From assembly GCA_001599595.1 (NCBI GenBank), contig BCHH01000003.1, positions 3,515,151 through 3,579,150 of the forward strand: DNA of 64,000 nucleotides, written 5' to 3'. Under the pieces are notes generated by a model. That model searched no databases, was not told the DNA's origin, and saw nothing but the letters and a program-made list of their open reading frames with translations. The stretch comes from Beverwykella pulmonaria (Eukaryota; Ascomycota; Dothideomycetes; Pleosporales; Melanommataceae). Shown piece by piece: positions 9,760-19,931 of this stretch. The position numbers were made by a program, and so were the translations under genes. The first letter of the stretch is position 1. Every line of letters starts with the position of its first letter.

Positions 9760-12700
9760 ATGGCCGGTAGTGGTTGCTGTGCATCAAAAGGGTGCTGTGG
9801 AGGTAGCGCCGAAAGAAAAGAGCTCCCCGAGACCGTGGACAATCAAGACGATCCACTTCCTCCTCCATCAAGCGATCCAGATTCGACGACACCCCCATCG
9901 CCGACCACCATCACTATTACAGCATCCAATCGTACGACCGAGGTGGAAGCCCAAGAAACCGTCGGCGACACTCGCAAGCAGCCCAGCTCAGTGTGTTCAG
10001 ACTCGAGTTTTGAACCGTGCGAGATTCAACCGCCGAAGACTTCTTATTGTGAGAAACCATCCGGTTGCTGCAGCGAACCTACGAAGCCCCGGTCCTGCTG
10101 TACATCTGCGGGCCCTCCATCCCATCCAGTGACTTGTTGCACACCTTCCAAACACGCTGGCGACGATACAGAAGGTTACTCTAGCAGCGAATCGAAAACC
10201 ACTACCACTCACTCTGACTTGCCGCGTACTTGTTGCTCGAAGATTCCAATAGTTTCTTATGAGGGACTCAAAGAGCTTGACGTACATTCGGAGAATATCC
10301 GCGACGATGGCGAGCGGGGACTGTTTACGTCCGAGCGAATTATTCTTACAATCGGCGGATTGAAATGCGGGTGTTGCGATAGTGGGATTGCAAAAGCTTT
10401 TCAAAACATCTCGGCGATTAAGAATCACCAAGTCAATGTCGTATTAGCGAGGGTCGAATTCGACCTGGATACGAGTCGACTCTCTGTTTTAGAAGTTATC
10501 GCCAAGTTGAACAGAGCGACGGGATATACCTTTGAGGAATATGTTCAGGCCGAAGGGCAGGCCCTAGAGCTCTTAGTCAGCGATACTTCAAATATCTACC
10601 AGGCTAGCCGGCCATACGGGGTCACACTCGTCGATGCTGGCACCAAACATATTTGGAATCCTGTCAGACTGTTGAGTGGGCGAAGTAGTGTGGTTCCTCC
10701 CGAAGTAAATACGCATAACCAAGCCTATCAGCAACTCGAATCTGGCCATATGAAAAGTGCTGGGCCCCATCTGTATAGGCATACTATCCGAGTTCATTAT
10801 GATGCCACCAAGATCGGTGCACGGGATATTTTCGATTATTACCAGCAACTTGCACCCGATCAGCATATACAGCTGGCTCCTCTGAGTGTACACCCAAGCC
10901 TCGCTATTGGAGCTAAGCAAACCAAGCGCGCCTGCCTCATTTTTCTCATAACTCTTGCTTTCACAATCCCTGTTCTTGTTTTTACATGGGCACCAGTTGA
11001 CCACAATAAGCTGATTTATGGTCACATCTCGTTAGGCCTGGCGACGGTTGTTCAGATCATAGCCACCAAAGAGTTCGTACCGGGCGCCTTACGATCGCTG
11101 ATCTTCTCTGGTCTTTTCGAAATGGACTTCCTGGTCGCTCTGAGTACAACCACAGCTTATGTTTTTAGCGTTGTTTCCTATGTGTTCCAGCTTTACAAAC
11201 ACCCTCTCGAAACTGGATCGTTCTTTGAGACTTCTACACTACTAGTCACTCTGATTCTTCTAGGCCGTGTCGTGAGCGAGTTTGCACGTTTTAGGGCCGC
11301 GAAATCTGTCTCGTTCCGCTCACTTCAGGCAGATGACGCTCTGCTCGTGATACCTGGAGGGCCAAGTGGGCCAGGTGGAGAAACACGCAAGATAGATGCT
11401 CGACTTCTTCAGTACGGCGACAGCTTCAAGGTTCCTCCACACACGAGGATAGTCACTGACGGAAGAGTAACACATGGTGGCTCGGAAGTTGATGAATCTA
11501 TGATTACTGGCGAGTCGATTCCTGTTGCAAAAGGTCTTGGAGACACAGTCTATGCTGGAACGACCAATGGAGATGGGCAACTCGTCGTTGCGTTAACTAA
11601 ACTCCCCCACGAGAACTTCATCAGTAAAATTGCGACCATGGTCGAAAGCGCAGAACTCTCAAAGCCGAAGGTGCAGGCTCTCGCCGATCAAATTGCTGGT
11701 TGGTTTGTGCCTGCAATCGCAGCCATCGGCTTTGTCGTCTTCGTGATCTGGCTATTCGTCGACCGATACCATAACCACCAAAGCTGGCAAAATGCCGTGG
11801 TAAAGGCCCTTACCTACGCTATCGCTACACTTATTGTCTCGTGTCCATGCGCGATCGGGCTTGCAGTTCCCATGGTGGTCCTGATTGCTAGCGGCGTATC
11901 GGCGCGATTTGGAATCATCTTCAGAGACCCACAGAAACTCGAAGTCGCTCGCAACGTCACAGACCTCGTTTTCGACAAGACTGGTACGCTTACTACAGGC
12001 GAGATGGAGGTTGTGGAAGGGGACTTCTACGGAACCTACCCGGAGCAGATCAAGAGCATGACCATGGGAGTTTTGGAAGATGTTAAGCACCCTGTTGCCG
12101 CCGCTATTTACAAATGGCTACAAATGGAACATCGTTACGATGCAACAGGCTCTATCCAGCCAACAAAAATGGTTGATGTCAGCAGTGTTCCGGGAGAGGG
12201 TGTCATTGGATCGTGCAAGGACGGCCAGCTTGAGGTTCGCGCTGGCAATCCTCAATGGCTTGGCGTTCAAGTTGCGGAGACGGGACACACTCTTCTCTGT
12301 GTCACAGTATCCGGAGTATTGAGTGCAACATTCCGACTCCAAGACCGGGCAAGACAAGATGTGGAGAAAGTTGTCAAACTTCTGGGAGATCGCGGTATCA
12401 CTGTCCATATGATTAGTGGCGACAGCGAAGGCGCCGTGAAGGAGATCGCACATACTCTCAACATCCCCAAACTCAACATCCGGAGCCGTCTCAAACCTGG
12501 CGATAAGCAAAAGTACATCCAGGACCTCCAGGACCATGGCAAGATAATCATGTTCATGGGCGATGGCACCAACGATTCTGTAGCCCTCAAGCAAGCAGAT
12601 ATCGGGGTACACATGAATCACGGGTCTGACGTGGCAAAGAACGCTTCAGATGTGGTGTTTATGACGACTTGTCTACTTGATATTCTCATCCTCCTCGACA

Positions 12701-12924
12701 TCTCAGATGCGGCTTACCGAAGGATCATGATCAATTTCGCTTGGTCAGCCGTCTACAATTTGGTGGCTATCCTCATGGCTGCCGGTGCATTCGTCAAGGT
12801 AAGAATTGAGCCTGCGTACGCAGGACTTGGGGAGCTGGTGAGTGTACTACCGATATTTCTCATTGCGTTTCAGATGAAATGGAGAGCATATGGGAAGGGA
12901 TACAAGGCAATCGAGCATGAGTGA
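9760..12924 (+). CDS. P1B-type heavy-metal exporting ATPase (Pca1/CrpA-like)
   Basis: Single-exon 1054-residue frame. The N-terminal 175 residues are disordered and carry six Cys-Cys pairs (near residues 6, 12, 103, 113, 126 and 156). A heavy-metal-associated domain follows with G-G-L-K-C-G-C-C-D-S-G near residue 200, and a second HMA-like fold without cysteines lies near 345-380. The core has all P1B hallmarks: membrane helices, T-G-E-S phosphatase loop, intramembrane S-C-P-C-A-I-G-L-A-V-P near residue 695, phosphorylation site D-K-T-G-T near 739, the His-Pro pair (K-H-P-V) near 777 and G-D-G-T-N-D near 934. C-P-C marks Cu+/Ag+ or Cd2+ exporters; the Cys-rich leader resembles Pca1 and Aspergillus CrpA. 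It probably pumps copper or cadmium out of the cytosol across the plasma membrane. The metal cannot be settled from sequence. Confidence 0.93.
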   Translation: MAGSGCCASKGCCGGSAERKELPETVDNQDDPLPPPSSDPDSTTPPSPTTITITASNRTTEVEAQETVGDTRKQPSSVCSDSSFEPCEIQPPKTSYCEKPSGCCSEPTKPRSCCTSAGPPSHPVTCCTPSKHAGDDTEGYSSSESKTTTTHSDLPRTCCSKIPIVSYEGLKELDVHSENIRDDGERGLFTSERIILTIGGLKCGCCDSGIAKAFQNISAIKNHQVNVVLARVEFDLDTSRLSVLEVIAKLNRATGYTFEEYVQAEGQALELLVSDTSNIYQASRPYGVTLVDAGTKHIWNPVRLLSGRSSVVPPEVNTHNQAYQQLESGHMKSAGPHLYRHTIRVHYDATKIGARDIFDYYQQLAPDQHIQLAPLSVHPSLAIGAKQTKRACLIFLITLAFTIPVLVFTWAPVDHNKLIYGHISLGLATVVQIIATKEFVPGALRSLIFSGLFEMDFLVALSTTTAYVFSVVSYVFQLYKHPLETGSFFETSTLLVTLILLGRVVSEFARFRAAKSVSFRSLQADDALLVIPGGPSGPGGETRKIDARLLQYGDSFKVPPHTRIVTDGRVTHGGSEVDESMITGESIPVAKGLGDTVYAGTTNGDGQLVVALTKLPHENFISKIATMVESAELSKPKVQALADQIAGWFVPAIAAIGFVVFVIWLFVDRYHNHQSWQNAVVKALTYAIATLIVSCPCAIGLAVPMVVLIASGVSARFGIIFRDPQKLEVARNVTDLVFDKTGTLTTGEMEVVEGDFYGTYPEQIKSMTMGVLEDVKHPVAAAIYKWLQMEHRYDATGSIQPTKMVDVSSVPGEGVIGSCKDGQLEVRAGNPQWLGVQVAETGHTLLCVTVSGVLSATFRLQDRARQDVEKVVKLLGDRGITVHMISGDSEGAVKEIAHTLNIPKLNIRSRLKPGDKQKYIQDLQDHGKIIMFMGDGTNDSVALKQADIGVHMNHGSDVAKNASDVVFMTTCLLDILILLDISDAAYRRIMINFAWSAVYNLVAILMAAGAFVKVRIEPAYAGLGELVSVLPIFLIAFQMKWRAYGKGYKAIEHE

Positions 12925-13361
12925 TATCTGTCGGATAGATAGAATGCGGGGACCTACGACCAAGTTCTCTGGGTGCCATGGATCGAACTTTATTCTGGTA
13001 CTCTTTTAGTGGGCTTGGGATGGCAGGCGTATTATCTCTTAGACTTGTCTGGCTGATATTTTTGATGCAATGGCTTCGGCTTCAAGTCCTTGGAAGGGGC
13101 AAAAGCCATGTCAAGTAGATAGCGTTAAGAAGATCAAAAACTCTAAGATATCCCAGAGAATTTTTTATCTATACTCCTTTTTTTAATTTGACATGTAGTT
13201 AAAATTGAGTTAGTAGCGAGGAGAACTCAACAAGCGATGGAATTACGCGTGGCACTGTGAATGTGGCGGGTGTGGCACAGTAACGCGCTCGCCCCTCATC
13301 GCGTCGACGCGTGTTCTTGTCCAGCTCACCAACCCATCATTTTCCCCTCCACTCTCCCAAA
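12925..13361. other. intergenic region upstream of the acidic nuclear-type gene
   Basis: 437 bp, partly AT-rich (13130-13210), without coding signal. It contains the 3' end of the ATPase gene and the promoter of the next gene. Confidence 0.5.
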
Positions 13362-16046
13362 ATGACACCAAGAACGCGAGCCGCCAACAAGGACACGAAT
13401 TTCAAAGTCCTTTACTCGAAAAAGGTCCCGAAACTGCAACAGCGATACTTTCCCCACCGCAAGACGACAGTCCGCCGGAAGCCGGGGAGCAACGATGCAC
13501 CTGAACCGCGGCAGATGACGTTTTTACCGGAGATGATGAGGAGGAATACAGTGCAGGATTCACAGAGTGAGGATGAGGAGGATGTGAAGGAGGGTAGTGT
13601 GGAGGTCAAGGAGGAACAAGCTACTCCACAGGGGAAAGCTAAGAGTGGGCAGAAGTGGAGGAAAGAGGTGGCGCCGAAGAGGGGAAAGAAGCGGAGCAAC
13701 AATGTTGTGCAGGGAGGAGATGAGGAGGAAGAAGAGCTTGTGGGACCTATAAGGAAGCGGAGAAGGAAATCGCCCGCTGCAAAACAAGCACGTGAGCCCT
13801 CAGTCTCCGCTGAACTTCCTTCCGATGACGAAGAATCCGAACAAGAAGACTACAAGACCAGAAGGAGAAGACAATCTACAATGACACAACTGGTCGATGG
13901 ACGTAGGCCGACGCCTGACTCCAGAGAGCCGGAATTTAAGCCTGTCAAGAGGGGTCCGAAGATAAGTTGGGGAAAGGGGCACAAAAAGGAGAGCGAGAAG
14001 GATAAGAAACAGCGGACGTTGACGCAGATGGTGCCTGGCTTGGGCTCATTTGGTATCGTTTCGGACGAGGACTTGGAGGAAGACCTTGAGGGAGAAGATG
14101 AGCAGAGTCAGACCTATAATGAGGCGATTGCGAGGCATTTTGCGCAACGGGGAGTCTTTGAGCCAGCCGAGAGGCAACAGGAAGGACAAGAACCTGCAAA
14201 GATCTCACCACAAAACCGTGGACTTTCGGTTGATGCCGAAGAGGGGAGCACTAGGCATCTGCCTGAACGTACAACATACGAGGAAGATACCGATGAGGAG
14301 GCAGCGACTGAGTATGAACCAACACAGGATGTCCATGTACCGGCGTCAAATACTCGACGGACGTCAAAGCGATTATCTGGCAACATCAAACATACATCTG
14401 CCAGCCCCACAAAGCCTACACCACGGAAACCTGCGAAGCCTAGATGCAGTCTACTATCTACCCCCGAGAGACGCAAGGTCCGAGTAATACCCTCGTCTCA
14501 ATCTCCACCTGAATCGCCCTTATCTACTCAATCCGCCTCGCCCATCAAATCAGTTTGTCGGCCACCTTTGAGAGAGCGATCTGGAAACTCAAACAAACTT
14601 CTGGATACACCCTCAAAACTCAGACATGTGACATTTCAAGGGCCCGCTCGAGACGCAATTCCGCCCCTCCCAAGTCTTCGAAAGTTCAAGAGTGTCATTC
14701 AAGACTCAGAAGATGAAGATGAGAAGTGGAGTGATGACGAGACCGAGCCTGCCGTTGGGCGGGAAATTGGGGCTCAAACACAAGCCATGATTCGAGGAAT
14801 CGATTGCACAGCTCTTGCTGCTAATGTCGGCGCGGAAACGCAAGTCATGCTGCAGCAGATCGATCAGGCTTGTGCCAACGCGGAAGAGGATGCAGCATCT
14901 TATAGCAGAGAGTCATCGGAGGAGATTGGAGATCTCCCTCATGACGTGGCTCATCGCAAAGTCTCAGAAGAGCTTGGGGAAGACCATCCAAACACAAACG
15001 TTATCAAGAATGAAGTAAGTCCTACAAAGCCCGAAGCTGTGTTCTACCGTTCGTCGCCTCCTGGTATCAAGAAAGAACCCTCACACAGAGCGGATGTGCC
15101 ATTAGCCGCTCTGCAGCCCGACATCGCTTCGCAAAAGACTACCCATGGGGAAGATATCTCCATGTTTCCTACCCAGTCCGGTTCAGTATCTCAAGATTTA
15201 CCCTTCCCTGTTACACATGCAATCGAGGAAGCTTATGATGAACCTACAAACGCGGAAGTGGATCCTTCTTTATCCATTCAACCCGCTAAAGAAGCTTCCT
15301 CGAACAATAGGCACGAAACCAATGACCTCCCCTCAACCCCCATGTTTATAAACGACTCCTCCGACGAAGAAGACACCGCGCCTACACCCCCGCCCCAATA
15401 CATCTACTCCGCGCTTGCGCCCTCCTCGCACCAGCACTCCTACACCGACCTCGAGGACGAACTCATCCAACTTCCCACCCGCGAATCCCAGCGCTCCACC
15501 ACCTCATACTCGAGCAAAGCTGAGAAGCAAATCCAAACCGAATGGCTCACACACACGCAATATTTCTGTGCCCGCGCCCCGCCCTCATCAAGCATGCACG
15601 GCATCAACGACGCGTTCAGCTACCAAGCTACACCATATCACCATCCAGCAGGTAGTGAGAGGAGAGGGGAAATGGCACCCCCGCAGTCCACGACCGCGGC
15701 GCTGTTCAGTCAGGCAACGACGGTGGATTGTACGCAGAGTCCTCATACGACGCCTAAGAAATCCGTTTACCAGCCCTTCCTCAACGCGAGCATCACGCCC
15801 CAAAAGCTCCAAAGTCCGCAACAGTTTGTCTCGCCGCAACGGCCGCCGCCGCTGGTCATACCGAGCAGTTTCCCGAGCCCAGGTAGAGCAGGAATGCAGT
15901 GGAGTAGTCCCGTGATGAGTAGGAACGGTTTGGATAGCCAAATGGGATTGAGTGCGAGTGTGGAAGACTTCAGTATGCCACCGTTGCCGCCAATTGTATT
16001 GGGTGATGATGAGGAGGAGGAGAACGAGGAAGATGAGGAATTATAG
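13362..16046 (+). CDS. unrecognised acidic/basic disordered protein, probably nuclear
   Basis: Intronless frame of 894 codons from the ATG at 13362 (the frame stays open upstream, but with no earlier ATG). I do not recognise a family. The N-terminus is strongly basic (M-T-P-R-T-R-A-A-N-K) with several bipartite nuclear-localisation-like stretches (K-R-R-R-K near 13760, R-R-R-R-Q near 13860). Acidic runs alternate throughout and the last dozen residues are nearly all Glu/Asp. Two short elements occur twice: S-T-M-T-Q-L-V-D-G and R-T-L-T-Q-M-V-P-G about 45 residues apart, and A-Q-T-Q-A-M-I-R-G-I-D and A-E-T-Q-V-M-L-Q-Q-I-D about 30 residues apart. Many S/T-P and S-D-D-E sites suggest CDK or CK2 phosphorylation. 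A nuclear scaffold or checkpoint role is only a guess from composition. It converges with the next gene. Confidence 0.8.
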   Translation: MTPRTRAANKDTNFKVLYSKKVPKLQQRYFPHRKTTVRRKPGSNDAPEPRQMTFLPEMMRRNTVQDSQSEDEEDVKEGSVEVKEEQATPQGKAKSGQKWRKEVAPKRGKKRSNNVVQGGDEEEEELVGPIRKRRRKSPAAKQAREPSVSAELPSDDEESEQEDYKTRRRRQSTMTQLVDGRRPTPDSREPEFKPVKRGPKISWGKGHKKESEKDKKQRTLTQMVPGLGSFGIVSDEDLEEDLEGEDEQSQTYNEAIARHFAQRGVFEPAERQQEGQEPAKISPQNRGLSVDAEEGSTRHLPERTTYEEDTDEEAATEYEPTQDVHVPASNTRRTSKRLSGNIKHTSASPTKPTPRKPAKPRCSLLSTPERRKVRVIPSSQSPPESPLSTQSASPIKSVCRPPLRERSGNSNKLLDTPSKLRHVTFQGPARDAIPPLPSLRKFKSVIQDSEDEDEKWSDDETEPAVGREIGAQTQAMIRGIDCTALAANVGAETQVMLQQIDQACANAEEDAASYSRESSEEIGDLPHDVAHRKVSEELGEDHPNTNVIKNEVSPTKPEAVFYRSSPPGIKKEPSHRADVPLAALQPDIASQKTTHGEDISMFPTQSGSVSQDLPFPVTHAIEEAYDEPTNAEVDPSLSIQPAKEASSNNRHETNDLPSTPMFINDSSDEEDTAPTPPPQYIYSALAPSSHQHSYTDLEDELIQLPTRESQRSTTSYSSKAEKQIQTEWLTHTQYFCARAPPSSSMHGINDAFSYQATPYHHPAGSERRGEMAPPQSTTAALFSQATTVDCTQSPHTTPKKSVYQPFLNASITPQKLQSPQQFVSPQRPPPLVIPSSFPSPGRAGMQWSSPVMSRNGLDSQMGLSASVEDFSMPPLPPIVLGDDEEEENEEDEEL

Positions 16047-16569
16047 ATATGTTAGATTCTTAAATTGGGTAATAGAAGTGAGGATCATCATCGAGGTAGC
16101 GATGTTAGCTTGTTTTGATTTACCCGGATCTCTGGTCTTTACTTACTGGACCTATTTGCAGGACCTATTTGCATTCTTTAGATATCGAGTGGAGTTTAAC
16201 TAGAGGGAAAGAACGAACCTGCAGTCATTGGCCAAGTCCTAGTAACCTAGTCAGCCATTGATTGATGCAGACGATTTGTTCATACAGCTATTCTACAAAT
16301 ATTATACTGACCACCGTACAACCTCAGTGCCTACTCTTGATTCCAAATATCATCCTAGTGGAGTATATAATCCAGCGCGTCCCAATAGAACGTATCCTTC
16401 CCTCCCCCTTTTCCCTCTTTCCATACTTCATACATAGTCTAATACTAGAGTCGCAATGATGTACAGTTTCCCACAGAGATGCTCACAACTACCACATAGC
16501 CATCTTCATAGCCATCCACACAGCTATCCATACATACGTCTTCACAACTACCTCTATCCTACAAACCCC
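16047..16569. other. convergent 3' intergenic region
   Basis: 523 bp between two stop codons facing each other. Pyrimidine-rich on plus strand from about 16390; no gene seen. Confidence 0.5.
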
Positions 16570-19253
16570 TTACCTTCCCACCCCCTGGACCAACTTCTTA
16601 TTCCTCTTCATCGTGCCCGCAAGTTTCTTCTCCAAACTCTCGTTTTCTTTCTTCGCTGCCAACATCATAAATTCTGCCTCCTCAACACTCAGCACACTTC
16701 TCCTTCCCCTTCCACTCACATCCATCCCGCTCCCTCCAAGCGTAACATTCCCCATTCCATCAACACCTAGCTCCTGACTATGGAACCCTAATCCCGCACT
16801 AACCAACGCTTCAAGACCTTGCACTACGACGCCGCCAAGCAGGTCGGCCGCCATGACACCCATGCCACCGAGTTCGCTGCCGAGCACGCTGCCGTCGGCC
16901 ACGGCTTTGGCGGCCTTCGCAATCTTGTTCACGCTGACTGCCATGCAGCCAACGCCTGCGCCGGGCGGGCCGCCGACGGCAGCCATTTCGCCGCGGGTGA
17001 CATTAGGGGGGGGATTGTCGGTTTTGGGGAGTACGAATTGGTTGAGGTATGCAATGGCGTCTACGGGGGCCTGGGGTTGTGATAGAGGAGAGGACTGGTG
17101 GCTTGGTACTTGAGGGAGATTCGATAGATCGAGGGGCTTGTTTAGGGGCTTGGTCATGTCTAGCCAGGGACTACCGTCGTTTGGCATCTGAACTGGAGGG
17201 AGGGGTAGGGATGTGGATCCCAGGAGCGTGGATGCGGGATCCAGCTTGGGCATGTCCTGACTGGAAGGGGAACTGGAGTCCTTGCTCAGTTTGGCGCCTG
17301 CCTCTTTGAGGGCCGTGGCGATGGCTGGAAGAACATCTTTGGACTGTGAGTGCAGTGGGATATTGTGACTGTGCGCATATGGAGTTTGCTTGCGAGGTCG
17401 GAAACGAGCTGAGCCTTTGAGCTCTTCGATGTGTTTCTCAAGCTCCAAAGCCTTCTCCTCCAGCTCCTGTGTCAGGCCCCAGAAGAACTTACCCTGTGGT
17501 GTAATCAATGTCCTGGACTCTGACTTGCCATCCTGTCCGTTTAAGCGAACCGGCTTCTTCTTCGCGAGTGCATCCAAGTCTGATTCAGAAAAGTGTATTT
17601 TGAGATCCGGAGGAGCTACATCGGTGCTCACGGATTGTGCTGTTCGTGAAGCATGGGCAAGTGACGACGATAATGGCTTGAAGAACTCCAGAGTAGAAGC
17701 CAGCAAATCACCCGTTCTCTGCAAATCGGCAATGATAGATTGTGCGGTTGGCTGGGGCTTCTCCTTCCCTTGTTTTGGGTCGCTGGTTGGTTCGAGGGGC
17801 GGCGAATGCTGAGCTTTGCGAGGTGATGACGCTAATGCTTTCCCAAGGTTGACTTTCGTCGACAGAGATTCTCGAGTTGCTTTGGCTTCAATTTCCTCGT
17901 TGTCGTCCTCTTCTTCTTCATCCTCTTCCACCTTGGCGGGCTTGGGAGAAGATGGAAGATTCTTGGCAGGCACAGGAGTTGGTTTAGGTGGTTTGCTTGC
18001 CGCAGGTTTCTTGGCCTTCTTCTTCCGCCCAATGATTGGGGCCTGTACCGCTTCAGCATCAGACTTGTCGTGATCATCCACGACTATAATTTGCTCTTCT
18101 GCAATGTGTCGTGCTCTCTCTTGTCTTTCTTTTTTGACCTGGGACTTTGTCTTCTTCCTCACAGGGGCACTGCCTACCCTACCACCGGCTGGAGGGGGCG
18201 AGTTAGCGCGCGACATCGAGGTAGACGTGATTGATGCAGTATCAGAGATAAAATCGCTTGCCGGGGTTCCTGGCTGGTTGAGTGAGGCAATGCTGGCCTG
18301 CCTGGACCGGAGCTTGTCCACGGTTGGAACATGTGGAAGAGACGTTGCAGACATGACGGGCAAGGAGGGCATAGACTCTGTCTTGGGAGTCGGTAAAACG
18401 CGCAGAGTCCTTGGGGCCGTTGATCGTCTTATTGGGGATCCTGTCGAGGTTGCCGCTGGACTCGGGGGTACAGAGTTGGTCGAATTCAAAGAAAGACCAC
18501 GAAGATTCCTAGATTGAGCATCTGTCTTGCTAAAATTTGCAGCAGTAGACTCCTCCAGTTCAGTCAACTTTGTCGCAGCAGCAATGTCCAGCTTTCCAGG
18601 ATGCTGTCGTTTTGACGAGGTGGAGGTGGTTGTCGCAACGGCACTGTCGTTTCCATCCTTTTGAGCACTTGAATCAGGAGTGACTGTTCCATAGCTGTTC
18701 CTACCCGTTGTTTTGCTCTTTGGTGTCACCTTCGCAGGTGAGTCTGTCATTGGCTTATTTTCCTTTTGCCGTGAGACCGGTCCATCCTCCGCCCTCTTCT
18801 TCGTTGCCTCTGGGGTAGACTGTGATTTCGCAGAGCTGACCTTTCGACCTGACTTTACTGGGGTCGCTGGCTTTCCGATTGTCGGCACTACTGGCTCGGT
18901 CGTTTTGGTGCTCTGGGTATCATCTACTTCAACTACATGCTTCTCTTTTTTGGACTTGACGGGTGTTGCAGCCCTCTTGGGCATTGCAGGAACAACGGGG
19001 ATAGCGGGATTAATGCTCGATGAAGCATTTCGAGAAATTGGTCGAGGAGGTGGATCGATTAATGATTTAGGAATTGCGGGAATCGCTGGAATAGCAGGCA
19101 TTGAAAAGCCCGGTGGAATTACGGGCGTTGATCGGCGTGGTTGATCCAATATCGGAATGTTCGCAAGTAGCCTTGGTACTGTCTCAGACTCGGAGTCGTT
19201 TACTAAAGCGTTGATTGATGCTTCATCTTCAGGACTGAAAAGAGTATCATCGT
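16570..19253 (-). CDS. Pro-rich coiled-coil protein; C-terminal half of Not4 or a separate gene
   Basis: Long final exon of 893 codons plus stop. It opens after an acceptor AG at 19255-19254 with phase 1, so an upstream exon must exist. Order: acidic start (D-D-T-L-F-S-P-E-D-E), Pro-rich segment with repeated A-I-P-A-I-P, Ser/Thr/Lys-rich disordered region, basic K-K-T-K-S-Q-V-K-K-E-R, a more conserved part (S-I-I-A-D-L-Q-R-T-G-D-L-L-A-S-T-L-E-F-F, codons near 17720), a helical W-G-L-T-Q-E-L-E-E-K region, a Gly/Ala-rich stretch near 16850, and a C-terminal coiled coil. From memory, similar segments are annotated as the C-terminal half of long Not4 proteins in some filamentous fungi. Two joins fit the phase: a short exon 19595-19583 starting with ATG (donor GTACGT), or the Not4 exon ending at 19991 (donor GTGGGT), which would give one protein of 1672 residues. 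See findings. Confidence 0.7.
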
Positions 19254-19931
19254 CTGTTCACCATACTATTAGCATTATTCATCAGTAAGTTCCTTGGATG
19301 TGAAAGACATGAGTCGACGCCAAGACGATAGGACGATGAGACGACGGGACGACCAGCCGACAGGAAGATGGAGGCGGAGGTGGTTGCGGCGGCGTCCTCT
19401 GGATAGCGGATGGCTGTGTGCATCGCCCATCAAGCATTTTAAGTACATCAAAGTGCATCATACACCCTCTCTCTAGCATCTTCGTCACTGGAACCAAGCA
19501 AAAGAACAAATTTAGGAAGCCATCTTTCTAATTAAGAGTAAGCATGCCGACTCAAGAGCGGCAGGAAGGGGATTTTACGTACATACGATGGCCATGACGA
19601 AGACGACGAGAGAGGGTGATGTAGGAGCCTGGCAAACGCAGCATGATTCGCCCAAGGCAGATGAAAGAAAAAAAGAAAAAAAAATCAAGGTATTGTAGTT
19701 CCATGAAGCCATGCCAAAGCCAGAGCCAGTAAATGTAGGACAGTGGCCGACCCATATCATAAACGCCAGGCAATTTCAGTAGCCAAAGTACTTGGACTGT
19801 GTGCCGATGCATTCGCTTCAAACCCCCCAAAGAACGCCATGCAGCCATCGTAGAAAATAAAGAGGGAGGTAGTACAACACAGAAATTGACCAAGGGGCCC
19901 AAGAAAGTATGTGAATGAAGAAAAACCAAGA

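Noticed and set aside
10588..11025. Long minus frames inside the P1B ATPase and similar antisense frames in other large genes
   Set aside because: They overlap well-supported genes on the other strand and show no family motifs.
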